This document shows, piece after piece, positions 9,654 to 17,902 of a stretch of 64,000 nucleotides of DNA (positions within the stretch are counted from its first letter, which is position 1; each line of letters opens with the position of its first letter). Both the position numbers and the translations under genes were made by a program. The notes under the pieces were generated by a model that was not told the DNA's origin, did not search any database, and was given only the letters and a program-made list of their open reading frames with translations. The stretch lies in the NCBI GenBank assembly GCA_004296455.1, contig AP018280.1, positions 1,736,001-1,800,000 on the forward strand. Reading direction: 5' to 3'. This stretch comes from Calothrix sp. NIES-4101. Its GTDB lineage: Bacteria; Cyanobacteriota; Cyanobacteriia; Cyanobacteriales; Nostocaceae.

Positions 9654-9959
9654 TTATTAACTCCTATTAGTGACTGAATTGCTTGCACCAACTAGTATCC
9701 AGCAAAATATGCGGACTGTTATTACTAGTGGTTTTGCAATTTCTACCAGTTTAACAGATAAATATGTATATTGTCTACTTTGTCAAGCCATGAGAGTTCA
9801 TGGCTACAAAAATTTACAATTAAATGGATATGATACTGAAAGGAATGAAAGCTTGAAACACAATTACAGATAGTTGTAATCTTAAATATTACAGTTACAA
9901 AAATAAAAAAGTTAACAATATCGTCCTTGTAAATTAAGAGTTAGGAGCCAAAAACTTAA
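9654..9959. promoter_or_regulatory. Divergent nblA/cpcS intergenic region
   Basis: This region must hold promoters for nblA (leftward) and cpcS (rightward). It contains alternating half-sites ATTACA (9863-9868), TGTAAT (9875-9880) and ATTACA (9888-9893), which can form two overlapping inverted repeats 65-95 bases upstream of cpcS. A GTA-N7-TAC sequence near 9765-9777 is one base short of the NtcA consensus. The weak 67-codon frame across this region has no family features and is not called. Confidence 0.35.
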
Positions 9960-10553
9960 ATGAATGCAATGGAATTTTTTCAGCAAAGTGCTGGCAGATG
10001 GAAGTCTTCGCGGGTAACGCATCACCTTGCCTTCAAGCGCTCCGAGACTGGAGAATCAGAAATTTTAGTAGAAACACTAGCTGCGGATGACCCAGAAATC
10101 ATTGAATTGTGCCAAATGCACAATATCGATCCCACTTTATCGATTGGGGGTTCGCGGGTGCGCTGGTTCGGTACGATGGCTTGGGATAGAGAGGGGGAAG
10201 AAAACCACGAGGGTAAAACAGTATTCGCAATTGTTCCTGATGCTGACAACGCTCGTCAAGGTAAGTTATTACGTGAACGTGGCTATGCGGAAATTATGCC
10301 AGTCGTTGGACGTTTTCATCTGGATGAAGAAGATGGACTCGTTTTAACTACCGATTACGAAACCATGAGTTCGATTGAGCGGTTTTGGTTTTCCGGTACA
10401 AACATGCGGATGCGAACCAGTACAGTGAAGCGATTTGGCGGTTTTAGCACTGCTTCCTATTGTGTTGAAAGTCGTATTGATGGTGAAATTGAAAGCGTGT
10501 CTGTAGAAACTGTAAGTGCGACACCTCAATTAGCTTCAGTTTTAGGTTGGTAA
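9960..10553 (+). CDS. cpcS: CpcS/CpeS-type phycobiliprotein lyase (197 aa)
   Basis: The N-terminus MNAMEFFQQSAGRWKSSRVT followed by HHLAFKRSE, together with the internal RVRWFGTMAWDRE and SIERFWFSGTNMRMRTS, is characteristic of S-type bilin lyases. These lipocalin-fold enzymes attach phycocyanobilin to conserved Cys of phycocyanin/allophycocyanin beta (and APC alpha) subunits. Length fits the family. A GGAG sits about 13 bases before the ATG at 9960. Its position between nblA and two linker genes agrees with a role in antenna assembly. Which S-type clade it belongs to (CpcS with CpcU, or broad-range CpeS1) cannot be settled here. A G-rich/T-rich partial hairpin (ATAAGGG...CCCTTAT, about 10563-10620) separates it from the next gene. 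Confidence 0.88.
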   Translation: MNAMEFFQQSAGRWKSSRVTHHLAFKRSETGESEILVETLAADDPEIIELCQMHNIDPTLSIGGSRVRWFGTMAWDREGEENHEGKTVFAIVPDADNARQGKLLRERGYAEIMPVVGRFHLDEEDGLVLTTDYETMSSIERFWFSGTNMRMRTSTVKRFGGFSTASYCVESRIDGEIESVSVETVSATPQLASVLGW

Positions 10554-10653
10554 ATTTTAAAGATAAGGGTGGGAAGAGGAGATGCAGAAATCAGAAAAAA
10601 ACTTCTTTCTTCCCTTATTATATTTCCTTTGCTTATTCCTTTTCTATTGACCA

Positions 10654-11247
10654 ATGCTCAATGATGCGTATACTCGCGGTGTAGAGTACCTAAAAATGGT
10701 GCAGCGTTTAGCGTTGCAACCGGAAATGGTGGATGTGCTAGAGCCTACATTTACAATATTGAGTACGACATTAAGAATGAGCGATCGCGAATTCACTCTC
10801 CAAGAATATCGTATTTCTATTTGTAACTGGATTGGTCAAAATATTTATACTGTCAATGCCCAACTAAATACTTATTTACAAGTTTGTCATGAATGCTTCC
10901 ATCCCCAAGAACGACGCAATATCAGAATTTTCGCCGTACCTTTATCGCATTCGCTGGGAATTGATGGATTTTGTAATATTTTAATTAATCCCACTACTAT
11001 ACTTATTGATGTTGGTCGAGTCGCGCCTAACGATTGGCTAGGTATAGTTGCCCATGAGTATGCCCATGCACACTTAGGTTTATCTGGACACAATTATCAG
11101 TTTGCCAATATTCTTTGTCATTTGTGTTTGGGGCTTGGTTTAGAACCACCAACTTGGGAAACGACAACAATGGAATCGAGTTTGCGAAGTTGGCCCTATT
11201 GCCAATCTACTACTAATCCCTTAGCGTTTTGGATTGGGGAGGCTTAG
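10654..11247 (+). CDS. Unknown HExxH metallopeptidase-like protein (197 aa)
   Basis: I do not recognise a named family. Residues 134-138 read HEYAH, an HExxH zinc-binding motif preceded by the hydrophobic run DWLGIV, as in zinc-metallopeptidases. His146 and His156 downstream could be further ligands, but the spacing does not fit a known clan exactly. Six Cys residues are scattered, including VCHECFH near 78-83. There is no signal peptide and no membrane segment, so it is probably cytoplasmic. It lies 100 bases after cpcS in the same direction and upstream of cpcL, so co-regulation with phycobilisome genes is possible but unproven. Protease activity is only inferred from the motif. Confidence 0.75.
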   Translation: MLNDAYTRGVEYLKMVQRLALQPEMVDVLEPTFTILSTTLRMSDREFTLQEYRISICNWIGQNIYTVNAQLNTYLQVCHECFHPQERRNIRIFAVPLSHSLGIDGFCNILINPTTILIDVGRVAPNDWLGIVAHEYAHAHLGLSGHNYQFANILCHLCLGLGLEPPTWETTTMESSLRSWPYCQSTTNPLAFWIGEA

Positions 11248-11460
11248 TTGTGCTTGACTCTAGCATGGTGAAAAAGTTAATTTTGCAATCGCTAATTATT
11301 ACCCACCGAAATTATTGCCCATAACAAACCAGCAAAACTTCATTGCCAACACTAAATTTTTATCCGCCTGTTAGCGGTTAACAGTTAATCATTGATTTAT
11401 AGCTGTTAACTGAATAAGGAAGAATCATGATTCAGAAGTTAGCGATTAGTAATTATTTGT

Positions 11461-11506
11461 CAATTGGTATTCTCCCATATCAACCATCAGTGAGAATTAC
11501 CAATTG
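11461..11506. promoter_or_regulatory. Inverted repeat upstream of cpcL
   Basis: CAATTGGTATTCTC (11461-11474) pairs with GAGAATTACCAATTG (11492-11506) with one bulged base and a 17-base loop. It lies about 95 bases before the cpcL start, inside the 352-base gap 11248-11599 that otherwise shows nothing recognisable. It could be an operator, a 5' UTR hairpin or a terminator of the preceding gene; no T-run follows. Confidence 0.45.
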
Positions 11507-11599
11507 ATTTTGATTTCGGAATCCTTAACTAAATGAATACTTATAAAGCAAGATTTTTCCCCTCGGGTCTAAATTTTAGTGCGCGGAGAATCTTTAAAT

Positions 11600-12334
11600 A
11601 TGGCTATTCCTTTACTAACATATTCGCCCAGTTCGCAAAACCAGCGTGTAGCGGCTTATGAAGTCCCTGGTGACGAACAACCAAGAATTTTTACAACTGA
11701 TAATTTGCTTTCATCTGCTGATATGGATGTATTAATTGCAGCAGCATATCGGCAAATATTTAACGAACAGCAAATGACTGTTTCTTCACGCCAAAAAACC
11801 TTAGAATCACAACTGAAAGCTGGTCAAATTACTGTACGTGATTTCATCCGAGGACTAGCGACTTCGGATATATTCCGCACCAGAAATTACGATACCAATA
11901 ATAACTACAGATTTGTCCAAATGTGCTTACAGCGAGTTCTTGGACGCGAAGTTTATAATGAACGGGAAAAGTTGGCATGGTCAACTGTATTAGCAACAAA
12001 AGGCTTACAAGGTTTTATTGATGATTTGCTCGCTAGTGAAGAGTACATGAGCAATTTTGGTTATAGTACTGTTCCTTTTCAAAGAAGACGAATTTTACCC
12101 CAACGCGATCGCGGTGAGTTACCATTTGCAAGGATGGCACGTTATGATTCCTATTATCGTGACCAACTACCACCAGCCTCTATTTACCGCTTTTACGACA
12201 CAGTCAAACCATTTAACCTGCTTACATTCTTGCGGGAAACTGACCTGTCTCCTGCAACCGGAGTCTTGTTATTATTTTTAGGCATCGCTGCCATCACTTT
12301 ACTAATCAGCTATGGATTAAATCCGGCTGGTTAG
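11600..12334 (+). CDS. cpcL: CpcL: membrane-anchored phycobilisome rod linker (CpcG2-type), 244 aa
   Basis: The N-terminal linker domain (about 15-180) contains [20 protein letters not shown] and the FIRGLATSD and [11 protein letters not shown] motifs of CpcG rod-core linkers. In place of the soluble C-terminus of core-binding CpcG it ends in a hydrophobic helix (about 221-240, [20 protein letters not shown]). That tail defines CpcL, which is known to anchor rod-only phycobilisomes to the thylakoid and photosystem I. The ATG at 11600 is preferred over the in-frame GTG at 11579 because the protein then begins MAIPLL like its paralogue and has CGGAG upstream. It is followed by cpcG in the same direction after 390 bases. 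Confidence 0.92.
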   Translation: MAIPLLTYSPSSQNQRVAAYEVPGDEQPRIFTTDNLLSSADMDVLIAAAYRQIFNEQQMTVSSRQKTLESQLKAGQITVRDFIRGLATSDIFRTRNYDTNNNYRFVQMCLQRVLGREVYNEREKLAWSTVLATKGLQGFIDDLLASEEYMSNFGYSTVPFQRRRILPQRDRGELPFARMARYDSYYRDQLPPASIYRFYDTVKPFNLLTFLRETDLSPATGVLLLFLGIAAITLLISYGLNPAG

Positions 12335-12724
12335 GGGAAAGGGGAAGGGAAAAGGGTAAAGGTAAGGTTACAATAGTAATTCTGAACTCAGCACTCTTTA
12401 CTTCCCCCTCAGCATAGCTCAACTGCGGAAAGCAGACATAAATCATAGAGATTCCTTCTCCTTACCTACCGCTCCTACTGGGCTTAATTTACTCCTCATC
12501 TAGTAGTAAAGTTTCGTTAATTTTTATAAGAATAGTTGAGTGAAGCTTCACCAACTCCTTTAAGATATTTCTTAATAAAATAAGCATAATTCCTTAAAAA
12601 CTGCCGCAAGGACAGTGATGGAATTTGAGCTTAGTGATGATGAAAACGTCATACCCAGTTAAGGATATGATGATAAATGCTTCACACTTAAATTAATTTT
12701 AATTAACCTCACGGGGGTTCAATA
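12335..12724. other. Intergenic region between cpcL and cpcG
   Basis: This is 390 bases without a gene. It is G-rich just after cpcL, then AT-rich, and probably carries the cpcG promoter and a 5' leader. The AT-rich segment near 12690-12703 (AATTAATTTTAATTAA) precedes the CACGGGGG leader directly before the GTG start. No known operator was recognised. Confidence 0.4.
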
Positions 12725-13492
12725 GTGGCATTACCTCTACTAGAGTACGCACCGAAAAGTCAGAACCAGCGTGTTTCTGGCTACGATGTAGGAAATGACG
12801 ACCAGCCTAGAGTTTTCTCGACTGACAACTTGTTGTCTTCGGCTGATATGGGTAATCTGATTGAGGCTGCTTATCGTCAGATTTTCTTCCATGCGTTTGC
12901 GTCTGACCGCGAAACATACCTCGAATCTCAACTTCGCAACGGGCAAATTACCGTGCGCGATTTTATTCGCGGATTACTACTTTCAAATACTTTTAAGAAA
13001 AGCTTCTACGACCTTAACAACAACTATCGTTTTGTTGAACAGTGCGTACAGCGTGTTCTGGGACGCGATGTGTACAACGAACGCGAAAAGATTGCTTGGT
13101 CTATCGTAGTTGCAACTAAAGGTATTCGTGGGTTTGTTGACCAATTGCTTGATAGCGAAGAATATTTAAGCAGCTTTGGCTATTCAACAGTTCCTTACCA
13201 ACGTCGTCGCAATCTGCCTGGACGCAGTGAAGGTGAATTACCTTTCAATATCAAGTCTCCGCGTTACGAAGGCTACACCCGCGCGAAACTAGGTTTCCCC
13301 CAAATCATCTGGCAAACCGAAGTTCGTCGTTATATTCCTCAAGACAAGAAGCCCAAAGCAGGCGATCCTGCAAACTTCTTGGCACTGGCGCAAAGTCTTG
13401 GTCCTATTGGTAACAATCCACAACGACTTTCACCTTTCAATGTTGACATTGAAAAAGACGTTCCTTACCGTCAAATAGCTGGCGTTAGATAG
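12725..13492 (+). CDS. cpcG: Phycobilisome rod-core linker polypeptide CpcG (255 aa)
   Basis: It starts at GTG 12725 with [17 protein letters not shown], the classical CpcG N-terminus. The linker domain (about 15-185) includes [34 protein letters not shown] and [17 protein letters not shown]. The basic, Pro-rich C-terminus ([16 protein letters not shown]) is the core-binding type, with no membrane helix. It joins phycocyanin rods to the allophycocyanin core. The protein is paralogous to the CpcL protein upstream, so the pair probably arose by duplication, with one copy keeping or gaining a membrane tail. It is convergent with the KaiB-domain gene, with palindromes between them. Confidence 0.95.
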   Translation: MALPLLEYAPKSQNQRVSGYDVGNDDQPRVFSTDNLLSSADMGNLIEAAYRQIFFHAFASDRETYLESQLRNGQITVRDFIRGLLLSNTFKKSFYDLNNNYRFVEQCVQRVLGRDVYNEREKIAWSIVVATKGIRGFVDQLLDSEEYLSSFGYSTVPYQRRRNLPGRSEGELPFNIKSPRYEGYTRAKLGFPQIIWQTEVRRYIPQDKKPKAGDPANFLALAQSLGPIGNNPQRLSPFNVDIEKDVPYRQIAGVR

Positions 13493-13528
13493 AGACGCAA
13501 GATAGTACCTACTAATATCTATTTAATT

Positions 13529-13616
13529 GGTCATTAGTCGTTAGTCAAGGGTCAAGAGTTCAAAGTTGAAATATTTCAACTTTAGGCTTTGGGCTTAGGG
13601 CTTGAGACTAATGACC
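13529..13616. terminator. Nested inverted repeats between convergent cpcG and KaiB-domain gene
   Basis: GGTCATTAGTC (13529-13539) pairs with GACTAATGACC (13606-13616). Between them lies a perfect 22-bp palindrome at 13562-13583 (AAAGTTGAAAT followed by its complement). The position between convergent stop codons suggests a bidirectional transcription barrier. There is no classical T-run, so the mechanism is uncertain. Confidence 0.5.
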
Positions 13617-13639
13617 TTAGTTTTGATGGGTATTAGTTC

Positions 13640-14398
13640 TTACTTGAACTGTTCCTTGGCTCCTAACATATGTAAAATCCTGTCGATATTGTCCAAATCC
13701 CCAATTACCCGCCGCACTGGATGGGGATATACTTTCACTAAAGTTGGTGTAGCTGAAATTTGATTAGCTTCAGCAAGTTCGGGATGGCTTAACACATCAA
13801 TTACTTTTAGGGTATAGGGATGACTCAAGTATTTCTCTAAGAGTTCGTGGAGGATTTGTAATATCCGTTGGGTATTGGGACTATGTCCAGCCACAAATAA
13901 ACGTAGTACATAGGCTGGTGTATTTTGTTGCTCTTTTGTATCGGTAATTACTTGAGATAAGGGGCTGCCTTCTAATTCCCCAAGGTCAGTACGAACGATT
14001 AAGTCATGGTCTTCCCAAAGCTGTGGAAATGTCGAACGGTAGGTTGATAGAACCATGCGATCGCATATTCCCTCTTTCCAAGGCGCAGCTTGCCAAACCA
14101 AATTATTAGTATCAAAAATTGCATTTAATAAAGCTTGATATCGTAATACAGTTGGGTGTGCTTCCGCAAAAGTTTTAATTTGCCTGGTGCGAGGGTCTAG
14201 CCAATGGTCAATAGTCGCCGTGTAGCAAGGTACCAAAAAATGTGGCGGCTCTGGCAAATCTAAGATTTCTTGCAATGTGGTACACAAATGCAAATGCCAT
14301 CGACCCCGTTTACTGGGATCGATGCAGTAAACTAAATCTCCTCCAGGTGTAAATAGGGCAATACCTTTGAATAACTGCGGTAGCAATTCTTGTGTCAA
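13640..14398 (-). CDS. KaiB-domain protein (252 aa) with unknown N-terminal domain
   Basis: The C-terminal 90 residues (about 160-248) are a KaiB/thioredoxin-like fold: YVLRLFVAGHSPNTQRIL, LKVIDVLSHPELAEANQISA, then TPTLVKVYP with a cis-Pro-type TPT. KaiB itself is about 100 residues and lies beside kaiC, and SasA carries this domain at its N-terminus before a kinase. Here it follows about 155 residues of unknown sequence (LFTPGGDLVYCIDPSKRGRW, then PHFLVPCYTATIDHWLDP). So it is neither KaiB nor SasA. It could compete for KaiC or only share the fold. The only available start is TTG at 14398, because an in-frame stop lies five codons upstream. It is followed by pilT on the same strand with a 225-base gap. 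Confidence 0.8.
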   Translation of the reverse strand: MTQELLPQLFKGIALFTPGGDLVYCIDPSKRGRWHLHLCTTLQEILDLPEPPHFLVPCYTATIDHWLDPRTRQIKTFAEAHPTVLRYQALLNAIFDTNNLVWQAAPWKEGICDRMVLSTYRSTFPQLWEDHDLIVRTDLGELEGSPLSQVITDTKEQQNTPAYVLRLFVAGHSPNTQRILQILHELLEKYLSHPYTLKVIDVLSHPELAEANQISATPTLVKVYPHPVRRVIGDLDNIDRILHMLGAKEQFK

Positions 14399-14623
14399 GT
14401 TAGTTGGAAGTTAGGAATTAGGAGTAGTGGGTTAAAAGTTAAGATATTTAACGTTGTTTATCTAAGCATAGCTTGAGGCTAGCGATTCCTAGCTCTTAAC
14501 TTCTAACAATTAATTTCTCAGCTAAAACAAATTTAAATAGCATGTAGATAAGCATTTTTGCTTATGTGGGGATGCAAACTAAATATGGAACAGCTTTACT
14601 CCTAACTCCGAACTCTAATTCTG

Positions 14624-15922
14624 TTAAACTCGACCTCTAAGGAATTGCGCCATTTCGTTAGGTGTTGGTGACATTTCCAAAGCAGTTTCTTCAGTAATCC
14701 GACCTTCTTGATAGAGGCTAAGTAAAGCCTGGTTCATGGTAATCATGCCATCAAAACTAGCTTGCTTCATTAATTCGGTAATTTCGTCATATTTACCATC
14801 TTTAATCCATTCTTTCACCGCTTCGGTGTTAATGAGAATATCGTGGAATGCTGCCCGTTTACCATCGGTTGTGCGGCATAGTCCTTGAGCAATTACAGCA
14901 ACTAATGATTCAGAGACAGCAACCCGCATTGCATCCTGCTCTTCGGCAGAATATAGGTTTAAAATCCGTTCAATTGTTTTGACGGCGCTGTTGGTGTGCA
15001 GGGTTCCCATCACCATGTGACCTGTTTGTGCGGCTTTGAGGGCTGTGTTTACGGTTTCTTTGTCCCGCATTTCACCTACCAGAATCACGTCAGGGTCTTC
15101 CCGGAGTGCGGCTTTGAGGGCATTATCAAATTTGCGGGTGTGCATTCCCACTTCACGCTGCTTAATTAGCGATTTTCTACTTTGGTGAACAAATTCTACC
15201 GGGTCTTCGATGGTAATAATATGACGCGGCATTTCTTTGTTCATATAATCAACCATCGCTGCCATTGTGGTCGATTTACCTGAACCCGTTGGGCCTGTAA
15301 CTAGAATCAAACCTTTATGGTAATGGCAAACGTCACGGAAAACGGGGGGAAGACGTAATTCGTCGATAGTTAAGATTTTTAAGGGAATCAACCGCAGTAC
15401 CATTGCGTAACCGCGTAGCGAATCAAATACGTTAATCCGTACCCGAGCAAAATCGTATTGTGTCGCGCCGTCAAATTCGAGATGTTCTTCAAAGCGACGA
15501 ATTTCTGCATCGCTGATAATTTCCCGCAACCAAGACATAAACAATTCTTTGGTGACTTCCGGGTATTGGGTTGATTCGATTTCTCCTCGGTTACGGAAGC
15601 GTGGCACTTCTCCCACACCCAAATGAATGTCTGAAAATCCTTTATCAAAAGCTTCTTTAATCAGATGTGCCATCGTCAATCCTGAGGGATTGCTCTTGGG
15701 AACAGCCGCACTAGGCATTGGTGGTGGTGTTCCCGGACGATGGGCTGGTGTGGAAGTAGAGGCTGGAACTGGTACAGTCGAGTTCATGCCCCGACTCGCA
15801 GCCATATCTAGGGTTTGCGTTGCTTGGCGTTGTGTACTTGCTGTTGGCGGTGGGGGCGGTGCCATCGGTATACCACGAGTTACTGTTGGGCTGGGACTGG
15901 ATGCAAGCGGTGATTCTGTCAT
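14624..15922 (-). CDS. pilT: Type IV pilus retraction ATPase PilT (432 aa)
   Basis: It has the full PilT signature: Walker A GPTGSGKST (210-218), Asp box TIEDPVEFVHQ (about 237-247), Walker B LREDPDVILVGEMRD (about 274-287) and His box GHMVMGTLHTNS (301-312). The PAS-like N-terminal domain with SDIHLGVGEVPRFRNRG is at about 97-113. This hexameric ATPase depolymerises PilA pili and drives twitching motility and DNA uptake. It carries an extra Pro/Thr/Ser-rich N-terminal tail of about 80 residues with a PPPPP run, low in complexity and probably disordered. It stands alone, without pilB or pilC, so its pilus partners must be elsewhere. Confidence 0.95.
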   Translation of the reverse strand: MTESPLASSPSPTVTRGIPMAPPPPPTASTQRQATQTLDMAASRGMNSTVPVPASTSTPAHRPGTPPPMPSAAVPKSNPSGLTMAHLIKEAFDKGFSDIHLGVGEVPRFRNRGEIESTQYPEVTKELFMSWLREIISDAEIRRFEEHLEFDGATQYDFARVRINVFDSLRGYAMVLRLIPLKILTIDELRLPPVFRDVCHYHKGLILVTGPTGSGKSTTMAAMVDYMNKEMPRHIITIEDPVEFVHQSRKSLIKQREVGMHTRKFDNALKAALREDPDVILVGEMRDKETVNTALKAAQTGHMVMGTLHTNSAVKTIERILNLYSAEEQDAMRVAVSESLVAVIAQGLCRTTDGKRAAFHDILINTEAVKEWIKDGKYDEITELMKQASFDGMITMNQALLSLYQEGRITEETALEMSPTPNEMAQFLRGRV

Positions 15923-16800
15923 AAATCTTTACTTTTAAATGGTTATAGGTTGACTAAATTCATTTCCCTTTCATTTTTTGAATCTGAGGGGAAAAGGCGA
16001 TCGCGCTTTGTGGAACTAACCTGCTAACAAGGTTTTGCTGAACGCTAATGCAGCATTTAAAGCGAAAACAAATGGCTCACATCGAATCCCGATTAGTGGT
16101 ATCAATTGTTTAGCTGAAAATAAGCGTTCTAATCCTCATATGCTTCTATTAACAGGTTTAACATAACTACATTGATAAATATATTCAGTGATAAAACGGT
16201 GATTTTTATGTATAAAATGTTTTGTATTTATGTGCTACACTTACGAGAGAAGTCATATTTGCGGAAATATTGTGGATTCTTTACAAACAACAATTAGAAT
16301 TCTCACTTTCTTAACCGTAAAAAAGGGATTTTTTCGGTTTTTGTTTCCATTTATCAAAAGCTTCTTATCTCTATCAAAAGCTGATTTTTCCCTCCATGCT
16401 TCCATAAATAAAAGTAATTGATCTTAGTTTTTGCTTGGACGTAGAAGTATCAATCAAATATTTGGACTTTTATGAGAAGCAAGGGCTTTTTCCATAAGAA
16501 ATGTTAAGACGATCGCTAATAGACTTTCAAAAATCATCTGAATAATTTTCTACTTGTGGAGTTCTATATCCTCAGATAGATGGCAGGAAGCTTTGGATCG
16601 AACAAATGTAGACTCAGCATTTATTTATTAACGAATAAAAAGAATGTAAAGTTTATTAAAGAATTGCTCATCTTTATAAGAGGTTTATATATACTAAATT
16701 TTTACAAGGGTGTTGATCCCCGGTCGGGATCGCGGACGAAACGATTCAAATTGATTGCTTCAATTTCAGTATTTGCTGTGTAATTAGGGAGAATAAAGTC
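15923..16800. other. 878-base gene-poor region upstream of the small membrane protein
   Basis: No convincing gene is present. Weak frames of 63 and 67 codons have biased, featureless composition. One notable element is GATCCC (16715-16720) and GGGATC (16726-16731) around CGGTC, a GC-rich hairpin in an AT-rich setting, 70 bases before the start of the next gene. It could be an operator or 5' UTR structure. Confidence 0.4.
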
Positions 16801-17175
16801 ATGGCATTATCTCAAGCATCCGATTTAGGAAAAACCTATTCCTTGCAAGTTCTTAAAAGCTTCTTGATCTGGACTTTTACATTGGCAGTATGCTTGTTAG
16901 TTGTTGGTTTTCCATTAGTTGTTTTGATGGCTACGGTTGGATGTTTGTTGTCAATGGTTTTACAATCTGTGATGCCTGCTAGCGCAGTTTTGCTAGTTGC
17001 GGGTGGATTGATTCTCTTTAATGTGATGGCGGTGGTCATTGGCGCAGGTGTCTTGACTGCAAAAGGAGTCCATCCCAGTGACGTTAAATGGTTGAGCTGG
17101 TTAAATGGAGAGGCTGAACAATTGCAGACCACTGTTTATGCGGCATGTCCTTTAACTTGCGAACTTAACAAATAG
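16801..17175 (+). CDS. Unknown small membrane protein with a long hydrophobic hairpin (124 aa)
   Basis: I do not recognise the family. A short polar N-terminus (about 18 residues) is followed by an almost unbroken hydrophobic stretch of about 70 residues (18-90), broken only by a Pro near 37 and MPAS near 58. The tail is polar (GVHPSDVKWLSWLNGEAEQL) with two Cys near the end. Such layouts form membrane hairpins, as in reticulon- or oleosin-like proteins, or two tight helices. A good ribosome site (TTAGGGAG) precedes the ATG, and a strong terminator follows 40 bases after the stop, so it is a monocistronic gene. Coding reality is well supported; function is open. Confidence 0.8.
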   Translation: MALSQASDLGKTYSLQVLKSFLIWTFTLAVCLLVVGFPLVVLMATVGCLLSMVLQSVMPASAVLLVAGGLILFNVMAVVIGAGVLTAKGVHPSDVKWLSWLNGEAEQLQTTVYAACPLTCELNK

Positions 17176-17214
17176 TTTTTTTAAACAACTAAAATTCGAC
17201 AAACAGTGCATCTG

Positions 17215-17235
17215 CCCGGTTCAGCCGGGTTTTTT
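17215..17235 (+). terminator. Rho-independent terminator
   Basis: CCCGG, loop TTCAG, CCGGG, followed directly by TTTTTT. It lies 40 bases after the stop of the hairpin membrane protein gene. Confidence 0.88.
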
Positions 17236-17278
17236 ATTTTTGGGTGATGGAAATGAGTTTGCAAAGGTCATCTCAAAC

Positions 17279-17300
17279 AAAAAGCCTGCACATGCAGGCT
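17279..17300 (-). terminator. Rho-independent terminator for the response regulator gene
   Basis: AGCCTGC (17283-17289), a 4-base loop, then GCAGGCT (17294-17300). Read on the minus strand the hairpin is followed by a T-run (17283-17279). It lies 39 bases beyond the stop of the minus-strand response regulator. Confidence 0.8.
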
Positions 17301-17338
17301 TTGATAATTTTGTTGTGAACATAATAGTTCAGCGAAGG

Positions 17339-17902
17339 TTATTTGATTTTTTGTTTAATAAAGGTGACAACTTGGGCTAATTGTTTCTTCAAACTATCAA
17401 TTTCTGTTTGCATCTTCACAACTTTGTCATTTAATGCTTGAATTTCAGCCGAAGAAGTTGAGCCTTCGACTCCATTAGAAGCTCCACTTGTACTGGCGGT
17501 AATTTGAGATATCTCTTGACGGGGTTGTTTTGCCTTTGCCATCGCTGCTTTGATGGCACTAATCAGCTGTTTTTGGTCAAAGGGCTTCCCCAAAAACTCG
17601 AAATACTCAAAGGGTTCCGAAATTTTTTCTGTCACCTCTTCTTTCCGACCAGACATAATTACTAAGGGAGTTTTCCTTAGATCTGCTTGTGCTTGAATTT
17701 GCTGGAATACCTCCCATCCACTCATTTTTGGTAACAGAAAGTCCAGCATAATCAGGCTAAATTTTTCCTGTTGGATTAATTTCAACCCCTCAATGCCGTC
17801 CTTTGCTTCCAAAACTTGGAAATTCCCCGGAGGTAACATTTCTCGTACTTTTACCCTGACAACTGTAGTGTCATCGATAACTAGAATTTTGTTACTTGCC
17901 AC
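17339..17902 (-). CDS. Single-receiver response regulator with C-terminal coiled coil (187 aa)
   Basis: The receiver domain (1-125) shows the acidic pair in ILVIDDTTVV, phospho-acceptor Asp in LIMLDFLLPKMSGWEVF, the switch Ser in VIMSGRKEE and the Lys in FLGKPFDQ. A linker rich in Ser/Thr/Gly and a C-terminal coiled coil follow (IQALNDKVVKMQTEIDSLKK). There is no DNA-binding domain, so it acts by protein contact, for example as a CheY/PatA-like regulator. The frame is open to 18190, but the extra N-terminus is encoded by low-complexity G-rich repeats and looks non-coding; GTG 17902 (MASNKILVIDD) is the likely start. It is followed by a terminator and divergent from lipA. Confidence 0.85.
   Translation of the reverse strand: MASNKILVIDDTTVVRVKVREMLPPGNFQVLEAKDGIEGLKLIQQEKFSLIMLDFLLPKMSGWEVFQQIQAQADLRKTPLVIMSGRKEEVTEKISEPFEYFEFLGKPFDQKQLISAIKAAMAKAKQPRQEISQITASTSGASNGVEGSTSSAEIQALNDKVVKMQTEIDSLKKQLAQVVTFIKQKIK

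Noticed and set aside
9765-9777. NtcA-like site GTA-N7-TAC before nblA
   Set aside because: The spacer is 7, not the required 8 bases, so I do not call it.
9670-9873. 67-codon frame upstream of nblA
   Set aside because: No ribosome site, no family feature, lies in the divergent promoter region.
13640-14398. Calling the KaiB-domain gene kaiB or sasA
   Set aside because: Length and domain order fit neither, and kaiA and kaiC are not adjacent.
15627-15938. 103-codon frame opposite the start of pilT
   Set aside because: Antisense shadow of the Pro-rich pilT N-terminus; composition explained by that strand.
16230-16783. Two small frames (63 and 67 codons) upstream of the hairpin protein
   Set aside because: AT-biased, no ribosome sites, no recognisable motif.
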